From positions 1-64,000 of the forward strand of contig NZ_JAIFZM010000018.1 in NCBI RefSeq assembly GCF_022095695.1: a stretch of 64,000 nucleotides of DNA, read 5' to 3'. The translations under genes and the position numbers were made by a program. Every line of letters starts with the position of its first letter. Positions within the stretch are counted from its first letter, which is position 1. Positions 56,101 through 64,000 of the stretch are shown one piece after another. This stretch comes from Oceanobacillus jordanicus (GTDB lineage Bacteria; Bacillota; Bacilli; Bacillales; Amphibacillaceae). Below the pieces are notes generated by a model. It was given only the letters and a program-made list of their open reading frames with translations, had not been told where the DNA came from and did not search any database.

Positions 56101-56122
56101 AGACCACTGACTTTTCAGTGGC
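56094..56122 (-). terminator. rpmH terminator
   Basis: GCCACTGA / TCAGTGGT stem starting at the rpmH stop; the minus-strand reading ends in TTTTTTC and runs into repeat B5. Confidence 0.8.
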
Positions 56123-56257
<135 letters not shown>

Positions 56258-56641
56258 TTATCATGCACCTCCCCAAGGGATGAAATATCCTGTTTAAAAG
56301 TCATATTCATAGACAGTCTTTGTAATTATAAATAATAACCAGCCCTTCTGTCAACTTCCTTTTTGTTATTGGCTGTTTTTTACAGAATTATACCCCTGGT
56401 CTGCTCACGTGTGGATAGAATATCACCTTTTTCTCTACCTACTTGGTGGTTAGCAGCCATACCATACCTCTACCAATAAAAAATTCTCTTCGACGAAAAA
56501 TTATTACATTCCAAAATTCGGTTGATCAACTCCATGTCGACATACCTTTACTTCCACTAGACGATATTCTTCAAAATCGATGAATAAGTGAACAACTTTT
56601 CTAGAGAGGCTCATTTAAAAAAGAGTTTGCCTTATATTCTA

Positions 56642-56918
56642 CTATCCACAATCTATTGTTCACTCTTTTATGACAAAAAAATACTATCCACAACACATAT
56701 CGACAGGAAAATCACAAAATATAGTGGTGTGGATATTTATTATCTACAAGCAATGGACCTTGTGGATAAATGTCGAAAGAACATTGCATACCGCGACTTT
56801 TTTTGGTATTATAATTGTGTTTAACTTGTGTAAATCGATTTGAGGGATTTTAGTTATTCACAAACTGTGGATAACATGTGGATATTTATTAACACCATCG
56901 TTTATAATGTTATCCACA
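56642..56918. promoter_or_regulatory. oriC: oriC, upstream DnaA-box region (incAB-like)
   Basis: Eight boxes within 277 bases: CTATCCACA (56642, 56684), TGTGGATAT (56728, 56877), TGTGGATAA (56761, 56866), TTATTCACA (56854) and TTATCCACA (56910). The 867 bases between rpmH and dnaA hold no credible gene. This is one half of the bipartite origin; the other lies between dnaA and dnaN. Confidence 0.93.
56784..56812 (+). promoter_or_regulatory. candidate dnaA promoter
   Basis: TTGCAT, 17 bases, TATTAT, embedded among the DnaA boxes, so DnaA autorepression is likely. It lies about 310 bases ahead of the dnaA start. Confidence 0.5.
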
Positions 56919-57124
56919 GAAATGTTAATAACGTTTATAAGCTTTTCAGATGTATTAGTGTACTGTACGCAACTGTCCACAAGTCCCATTTTTATATCGT
57001 TCATTACAGCATGCCTACTCAAGGTCAAATAAACCGCCTTTTATGAATGAATGCCTGTCCATCGTTATGATTGAGAGAGGCTTTTTCTGTCATGATATAA
57101 ACCCAGGAAGGAGTGAATAACCGC

Positions 57125-58471
57125 TTGGAAAACATTGAAGAACTTTGGGTCGCAACCCTTGAAAAAATTGAAGAAAAAATTAGTAAGCCTAGCTTCGATA
57201 CCTGGTTGAAAAACACAAAAGCTGAATTTCTTGAAGAAAATACACTCGTCATTTCAGCACCCAACGAATTTGCCAGAGACTGGCTTGAGAACCAATATAC
57301 CGCACTCATATCTGATATTTTGCTAGACATCACAGGTTCTCGTTTGGCTACTAAATTCATTATTCCAGATTCTACACCGCCAATTGAAGATTCAGAGGTC
57401 GCACCCAAGCAAACTGCAGGTAATGAAGCAAATCACGAATCTCCAAGATCCATGCTGAATTCGAAATATACCTTTGATACCTTTGTCATAGGTGCAGGTA
57501 ACAGATTCGCTCATGCTGCATCACTTGCTGTAGCAGAAGCTCCTGCAAAGGCCTATAATCCGCTATTCATTTATGGTGGCGTAGGATTGGGGAAAACCCA
57601 TTTAATGCATGCGATCGGCCATTATGTACGTGAACACGACCCAAATGCGAAGGTTGTTTACTTATCTTCAGAGAAGTTTACGAATGAATTTATTAACGCA
57701 ATTATGGATAATAAAACCGTGAACTTTCGCAACAAATATCGAAATGTCGATGTCCTATTAATAGATGATATTCAGTTTATTGCTGGAAAAGAATCGACAC
57801 AGGAAGAATTTTTCCATACTTTTAATACGCTACACGAAGAAAGTAAGCAAATTATCATTTCCAGTGATCGGCCACCTAAAGAAATTCCAACACTGGAGGA
57901 TCGTTTACGTTCCCGTTTTGAGTGGGGGTTAATTACAGATATTACGCCACCAGATCTGGAAACTCGTATTGCTATATTAACGAAAAAAGCAAAGGCTGAG
58001 GGGCTTGATATTCCGAATGAGGTAATGCTATACATTGCAAACCAAATTGACACGAACATTCGGGAATTAGAGGGCGCCTTAATTCGCGTTGTCGCCTATT
58101 CTTCATTAGTGAACAAGGATATAGACGCTTCGCTAGCTGCTGACGCTTTAAAGGATATTATCCCAAGCAGTAAACCGAAAATCATTAGTATACCGAGGAT
58201 TCAAGAAGCAGTTGGCGAGAAATACAACATTCGCTTGGAGGATTTCATTGCAAAGAAGCGGACAAAGTCTATTGCATTTCCGCGACAAATTGCCATGTAT
58301 CTATCTAGAGAAATGACAGACTCTTCTCTACCAAAAATCGGCGAAGAATTTGGAGGACGTGATCACACAACCGTTATTCATGCCCATGAAAAAATTGCAC
58401 GTCTAATGGAAAACGATACGCAGCTAACACGTGAAATAGAAGAAATAAAAGAGACCTTAAAATCATTCTAA
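57125..58471 (+). CDS. dnaA: chromosomal replication initiator DnaA
   Basis: A 448-residue initiator. Domain I ([20 protein letters not shown]) binds partner proteins; domain III is AAA+ with Walker [16 protein letters not shown], Walker [15 protein letters not shown] and sensor 2 [11 protein letters not shown]; domain IV has the DnaA signature [15 protein letters not shown]. The start is taken as TTG at 57125, after AAGGAGTGA, because the B. subtilis protein begins equivalently and also uses TTG; a GTG four codons earlier overlaps the ribosome site. Confidence 0.96.
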   Translation: MENIEELWVATLEKIEEKISKPSFDTWLKNTKAEFLEENTLVISAPNEFARDWLENQYTALISDILLDITGSRLATKFIIPDSTPPIEDSEVAPKQTAGNEANHESPRSMLNSKYTFDTFVIGAGNRFAHAASLAVAEAPAKAYNPLFIYGGVGLGKTHLMHAIGHYVREHDPNAKVVYLSSEKFTNEFINAIMDNKTVNFRNKYRNVDVLLIDDIQFIAGKESTQEEFFHTFNTLHEESKQIIISSDRPPKEIPTLEDRLRSRFEWGLITDITPPDLETRIAILTKKAKAEGLDIPNEVMLYIANQIDTNIRELEGALIRVVAYSSLVNKDIDASLAADALKDIIPSSKPKIISIPRIQEAVGEKYNIRLEDFIAKKRTKSIAFPRQIAMYLSREMTDSSLPKIGEEFGGRDHTTVIHAHEKIARLMENDTQLTREIEEIKETLKSF

Positions 58472-58577
58472 AGCCATCCTTTTTTAGGAAATTGAACGCG
58501 ATTTTATCTTTTTTAAGAACTTTTGTCTAAATATGACCTGTGCACAGTGTGAATAGCCGTGCAAACTTGCAAACAGT

Positions 58578-58680
58578 TTATCCACATGTGAATAACTTTT
58601 GTGAATCTGGCTTTTCATCGCTTATCCACATACTCACAGGCCTTATTACTATTAATACTATATTTTTATAAAAAAAATAA
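58578..58680. promoter_or_regulatory. oriC: oriC, unwinding region with DnaA boxes and DnaA-trio
   Basis: Boxes TTATCCACA (58578-58586, 58622-58630) and TGTGAATAA (58587-58595) precede a short GC-rich spacer (58636-58642). Six trinucleotides TTA-TTA-CTA-TTA-ATA-CTA (58643-58660) then form a DnaA-trio, followed by a run of A/T to 58683. This matches the basal unwinding element of B. subtilis between dnaA and dnaN. Confidence 0.88.
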
Positions 58681-58713
58681 ATATAAAAGAACTTCCCTTA
58701 GGAGGATTTATTC

Positions 58714-59850
58714 ATGAAATTTGTTATTCAACGGGATCAATTAATATCCAGTGTGCAGGATGTCATGAAGGCTATCTCATCCAGAACCGTTATTCCGATA
58801 TTGACTGGAATGAAAATTGAAGCAAAAGAAAGTGGTATTACCTTAACTGGTAGTGATTCAGATATCTCTATTGAATCCTTTATCCCAGCTGAGGAAAATG
58901 GCAATGTAAATGTAGAACAAATTGAAGCAGGAAGTATTGTACTACAGGCAAAATATTTCCCTGATATTGTTCGTAAGCTCCCTGAAAAAACAGTGGAAAT
59001 TGAATCAGATGAAAATTTAAAAGTAACGATTCGTTCTGGAAAAGCTGAATTTAATTTAAATGGTCAGGATGCAGAAGAATATCCACAGCTACCTAAATTA
59101 CAAACGGATGACAGCTTTGAGTTGCCAATCGATCTCTTAAAAAGTTTAATAAAACAAACAGTGTTTGCTGTTTCAACAATGGAAACACGACCAATCCTAA
59201 CAGGGGTAAATATTAAACTGGAGAATGGCAATCTTACTTTCACAGCAACAGACAGCCATCGCTTAGCTTCTAGAGAAATTCCTGTCAGTGAGGCGCCAGG
59301 TCAATTGCCAACTGTTGTGGTTCCAGGTAAGAGTCTGAATGAGTTAAATAAGATATTAGATGATACAGAAGAAACAGTAGAAATAAGTGTGACAAATAAT
59401 CAAATTCTGTTCCGTACAAAAAATCTTAACTTCCTTTCAAGATTGCTTGATGGAAATTATCCGGAGACCTCCCGATTAATTCCAGAACAAAGCAAAACCG
59501 TTCTTCATGTAAAAACGAAGGAACTTTTAAGCACAATTGACCGTGCTTCACTTCTAGCAAAAGAAGAGCGGAATAATGTTGTTAGATTGAGCACAAAAGG
59601 GAATGGATTGATTGAAATCACAAGTAATTCTCCTGAAGTAGGAACAGTAGCAGAGGAAATTACCGTTCCTTCTATTAGCGGCGAGGAATTGAAGATCTCT
59701 TTCAGCTCCAAATATATGATTGATGCATTAAAGGCAATTGAATACGAAGAAGTGAAAGTAGAATTCACTGGCGCAATGCGACCATTTATTATCCGTCCTG
59801 CCAACGATGACCCGATCCTACAATTAATTCTACCTGTTAGAACGTATTAA
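58714..59850 (+). CDS. dnaN: DNA polymerase III beta subunit (sliding clamp)
   Basis: A 378-residue clamp with three similar domains; starts MKFVIQRDQLISSVQDVMKA and contains TATDSHRLASREI and the C-terminal PFIIRPANDDPILQLILPVR. It encircles DNA and tethers the polymerase. TAGGAGGA precedes the ATG. Gene order dnaA-dnaN is universal. Confidence 0.97.
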   Translation: MKFVIQRDQLISSVQDVMKAISSRTVIPILTGMKIEAKESGITLTGSDSDISIESFIPAEENGNVNVEQIEAGSIVLQAKYFPDIVRKLPEKTVEIESDENLKVTIRSGKAEFNLNGQDAEEYPQLPKLQTDDSFELPIDLLKSLIKQTVFAVSTMETRPILTGVNIKLENGNLTFTATDSHRLASREIPVSEAPGQLPTVVVPGKSLNELNKILDDTEETVEISVTNNQILFRTKNLNFLSRLLDGNYPETSRLIPEQSKTVLHVKTKELLSTIDRASLLAKEERNNVVRLSTKGNGLIEITSNSPEVGTVAEEITVPSISGEELKISFSSKYMIDALKAIEYEEVKVEFTGAMRPFIIRPANDDPILQLILPVRTY

Positions 59851-59869
59851 TAAGCAGAATGTGAGCTTA

Positions 59870-60142
59870 GAGGCTGGGACAAAATTATATTATTGCCGTT
59901 TAAACACGAATAATACTTTTTAGCGTCGCTTGGCAGAACACTTCGCTTTCCACGGGCACGGCCTCAGCCTCCTCGTGGAAAAGGCACCACTGTGGGGTCT
60001 TCGGACTCGCGCTATTCCCGTTGGAGTCTCCGCATTCTGCCTACGCTAAAACAAGAAAACCCGAACTAGGCAAACCTTTATACAAGGAGTTGCATGATAG
60101 TTCGGGTTTTCAATTGCTTAGAGAACTTTTGTCCCAACCTCT
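59870..60142. repeat. repeat family C: MITE-like element with terminal inverted repeats
   Basis: Ends GAGGCTGGGACAAAA and TTTTGTCCCAACCTC form 15-bp inverted repeats (one mismatch). The interior has CACTTCGCTTTCCACGGGCA and GGCCTCAGCCTCCTCG, a segment I recognise from intergenic repeats in many Bacillaceae, and an inverted pair AACCCGAACTA / TAGTTCGGGTT. No transposase. It lies between dnaN and yaaA. Confidence 0.8.
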
Positions 60143-60526
60143 TTCCTACGGTTAGTCAAGTATAAATTGTAATAATGGTTTTGTTTTTTTACTCGAGCAT
60201 TTTTATGCAAAGGAAATAAATCTGAGCTATTAGCTCTTTATTTTGTTTTGGACAGCACCTATATAACAGGTTGATGGCTTTTTAAAAGCAATTTTAAGCC
60301 TATACAGGCATTTATTATGCAAATATGGGGTCATACCTTTCCATAATGACAAATCTTTAGTAAAATAGGTATACATGACGTTTACAGGTTTAAACTAATG
60401 ATATCCACACAAAGAAACTGCATTTGCTCATTTTTAGTGAATGTATGTGTTTCTATGTTTTATACTGTCCTGAAATCTTTTGGCAGTCTTAACGTTTTTC
60501 TAAAAAGTAGGAAACTTGGTGATAAC
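60143..60526. other. gene-free region ahead of yaaA
   Basis: About 380 AT-rich bases. A small GAGC / GCTC hairpin is at 60224-60236. The yaaA-recF-remB-gyrB promoter presumably lies here; I see no confident assignment and no gene. Confidence 0.5.
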
Positions 60527-60745
60527 ATGCATGAAGAAATTGAAATTAGCACGGAATATATTGCACTAGGTCAATTTATTAAGCTTGCCAATGTATTGGA
60601 ATCTGGTGGGATGGTAAAGGCTTTTCTGCAAGATGAGGGTGTATTAGTAAATAACGAACGGGAGCATCGTCGTGGTCGCAAGCTATATGCAGGGGATATT
60701 GTTGAATTAGAAGGCATTGGATCCTACAAAGTGATAAAAGCTTGA
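60527..60745 (+). CDS. yaaA: S4-domain RNA-binding protein YaaA
   Basis: A 72-residue S4-like protein. The S4 core is IALGQFIKLANVLESGGMVK with FLQDEGVLVNNERE, RRGRKLYAGDIVE and the closing YKVIKA. The position between dnaN and recF identifies it as YaaA, linked to ribosome assembly in B. subtilis. Start at 60527 follows TTGGTGAT; the frame is open far upstream but the extension is not protein-like. Confidence 0.93.
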   Translation: MHEEIEISTEYIALGQFIKLANVLESGGMVKAFLQDEGVLVNNEREHRRGRKLYAGDIVELEGIGSYKVIKA

Positions 60746-60806
60746 GACACATGAAATATCTCCTAGCAAACGCTTCTGATCTGAATCGAAAAAAAGAGGA
60801 TTGGTC

Positions 60807-61919
60807 ATGCACATAGAACAGCTTAAATTACGGAATTTCCGCAATTATGACGGACTGGAAATGGAATTTAACAATAAAATAAATGTCATCATCGGGGAAA
60901 ATGCACAGGGCAAAACCAACCTGATGGAGGCAATCTATTTACTTGCCTTTACTAAATCACACCGAACTCCCAGAGAGAAAGAATTGATTCAATGGGAAAA
61001 AGAGTATGCTAAAATAGAAGGTAGGATAACAAAAAGAAATCAAACCTTTCCGTTGGAGATTGTTCTTTCGGCAAAAGGTAAGAAAGCGAAGCTGAACCGG
61101 CTAGAACAAAAGCGGCTAAGTGACTATATCGGGGCGCTTAATGTTGTGATGTTTGCACCAGAGGATCTAACGTTGGTTAAAGGTGCACCACAAATACGCA
61201 GGCGTTTTATTGATATGGAGCTTGGGCAGATTCAGCCACGTTATATCTATCATCTAGGGCAATATCAAAAAATATTAAAACAACGAAATCATCTGTTGAA
61301 ACAATTGCAGCGTGGCAAAAGCCAAGATCATACCATGTTGCAAGTCATCACAGATCAGCTTGTAGAACATGCCGCGACCTTATTGGAAAGACGGTTTGTT
61401 TTTTTGGAATTATTAAGGAAATGGGCTAGTCCGATCCATCATGGTATCAGCCGTGAGCTGGAAAGGCTTGAAATAAAGTATTCTCCCACTATTGAAGTAT
61501 CAGAAGATGATAATAAGGAGAAAATAGAGAGTATCTACTTAAATAAATTTCAACAAATACAAGAAAAAGAGATTGAACGTGGCACAAGTTTAATTGGTCC
61601 GCATCGTGATGATCTCCTCTTTTATGTGAACGGTAAGGACGTCCAGACCTATGGATCGCAAGGGCAGCAACGTACAACTGCCCTGTCGGTGAAACTGGCA
61701 GAAATTGAACTCATCTACAATGAAGTTGGGGAATATCCAATTCTTCTACTTGATGATGTGTTGAGTGAACTGGATGATTACCGACAATCACACCTACTTC
61801 ATACCATCCAAGGCAAGGTGCAAACCTTTGTATCTACTACGAGTGTTGATGGAATAAATCATGAAACCCTGAATAAAGCGGAATTATTCCGTGTCCGTAA
61901 TGGTGAAGTGGAAAAATAG
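60807..61919 (+). CDS. recF: DNA replication and repair protein RecF
   Basis: A 370-residue SMC-like ATPase aiding RecA loading. N-terminus [18 protein letters not shown]; Walker [21 protein letters not shown]; signature region [19 protein letters not shown]; Walker [16 protein letters not shown] at 60807 follows AAAGAGGA by six bases; a TTG two codons earlier is nearer than usual. Part of the yaaA-recF-remB-gyrB run. Confidence 0.96.
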   Translation: MHIEQLKLRNFRNYDGLEMEFNNKINVIIGENAQGKTNLMEAIYLLAFTKSHRTPREKELIQWEKEYAKIEGRITKRNQTFPLEIVLSAKGKKAKLNRLEQKRLSDYIGALNVVMFAPEDLTLVKGAPQIRRRFIDMELGQIQPRYIYHLGQYQKILKQRNHLLKQLQRGKSQDHTMLQVITDQLVEHAATLLERRFVFLELLRKWASPIHHGISRELERLEIKYSPTIEVSEDDNKEKIESIYLNKFQQIQEKEIERGTSLIGPHRDDLLFYVNGKDVQTYGSQGQQRTTALSVKLAEIELIYNEVGEYPILLLDDVLSELDDYRQSHLLHTIQGKVQTFVSTTSVDGINHETLNKAELFRVRNGEVEK

Positions 61920-61936
61920 AATGAGGGGGAGATAAC

Positions 61937-62242
61937 ATGTTTATTCATATCGGAAATGATAATGTCATCCGTTCTCAGGATGTGGTTGCAATCATTGACT
62001 ATAATTTAATCTCATCATCTACCATCATGGAGGAAATGATGAAGAACGCTGGCAAAGAAAAGAAAGTAGTAGGTCCAACGGTTGATGCAAAATCAGTCAT
62101 GATCACAAAGGAAATCATCTACTATAGCACGCTTTCTGTCTCAACATTAAAGAAACGCGCTAGTATGATCTCCACCATCAGTAAGCTAGATGATTTCTCA
62201 GATGAGATAAAGGAAGAAGAAACAGAATCAGAAGAAGCGTAG
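61937..62242 (+). CDS. remB: RemB (YaaB), DUF370 extracellular matrix regulator
   Basis: A 101-residue DUF370 protein starting MFIHIGNDNVIRSQDVVAII, with SVMITKEIIYYSTLSVSTLK. RemB acts with RemA in B. subtilis to activate biofilm matrix genes. The C-terminus is an acidic tail (KEEETESEEA) longer than the 81-residue B. subtilis protein. AGGGGGAGATAAC precedes the ATG. Confidence 0.93.
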   Translation: MFIHIGNDNVIRSQDVVAIIDYNLISSSTIMEEMMKNAGKEKKVVGPTVDAKSVMITKEIIYYSTLSVSTLKKRASMISTISKLDDFSDEIKEEETESEEA

Positions 62243-62271
62243 CATACTGTTTTTTATTCGAAACATTTTAA

Positions 62272-64000
<1,729 letters not shown>

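Noticed and set aside
56588-56824. 78-codon frame in the rpmH-dnaA gap
   Set aside because: It lies across the DnaA boxes and the probable dnaA promoter, has no ribosome site and an atypical composition.
60398-60526. N-terminal extension of the yaaA frame
   Set aside because: The 43 added residues are not S4-like, and YaaA proteins are about 71 residues; ATG at 60527 has a ribosome site.

Overview
The window is about 64 kb of low-GC Firmicute chromosome around the replication origin. The conserved order rnpA-rpmH-[oriC]-dnaA-dnaN-yaaA-recF-remB-gyrB, the Soj/Spo0J/Noc segregation genes and the walRKHIJ operon point to a spore-forming member of the Bacillaceae. Protein style (FIMAH-tailed secreted peptidases, DUF554, YkvI, DUF951) and the dispersed intergenic repeats suggest a halotolerant Virgibacillus/Oceanobacillus-like genus; that genus call is inference, as no rRNA gene is present.

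Layout. 0-9 kb: accessory stress genes (a flavin monooxygenase/reductase pair with a divergent HxlR regulator, a 14-TM drug exporter, acetyltransferases, an ECF sigma/anti-sigma pair, a short-chain dehydrogenase). 9.2-17.1 kb: a secreted-protein island with an X-Pro dipeptidyl-peptidase and an M6 metalloprotease that share a C-terminal FIMAH domain, an M4 thermolysin-like protease, a CalY/TasA-type matrix protein and a small DUF3889 exported protein. 17.2-23.8 kb: mixed housekeeping and accessory genes (phosphatase, GNAT, methyltransferase, SDR/TetR pair, ABC exporter, DoxX). 24.0-56.3 kb: the conserved left side of the origin, nearly all on the minus strand (leading strand): htrA-walJIHKR, purA, dnaC, rplI-gdpP-yybS, rpsF-ssb-rpsR, ychF, yyzM, mscS, ykvI-like, spo0J-soj, noc, rsmG, mnmG, mnmE, jag-yidC, rnpA-rpmH. 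Only yyaC and a modA pair run against it. 56.3-64.0 kb: bipartite oriC and the rightward dnaA-gyrB set; gyrB runs off the end.

How it works together. DnaA-box clusters flank dnaA and a DnaA-trio unwinding element precedes dnaN. Two more DnaA-box clusters lie outside oriC, next to htrA and between jag and mnmE. Two perfect parS sites flank the soj/spo0J/noc block, with weaker Noc-box-like sites nearby. WalRK with WalHI controls cell-wall metabolism, GdpP degrades c-di-AMP, and MnmEG/RsmG modify RNA.

The least explained material is intergenic: (A) a ~150 bp two-hairpin element in three copies; (B) a ~130 bp element in five copies, all on the minus strand and three or four of them directly after a terminator U-tract; (C) a ~270 bp element with 15 bp terminal inverted repeats plus two decayed relatives; and an exactly 21-bp-phased degenerate array at 16.68-16.79 kb. 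Coordinates and start codons were set by reading ribosome binding sites; no database search was possible.
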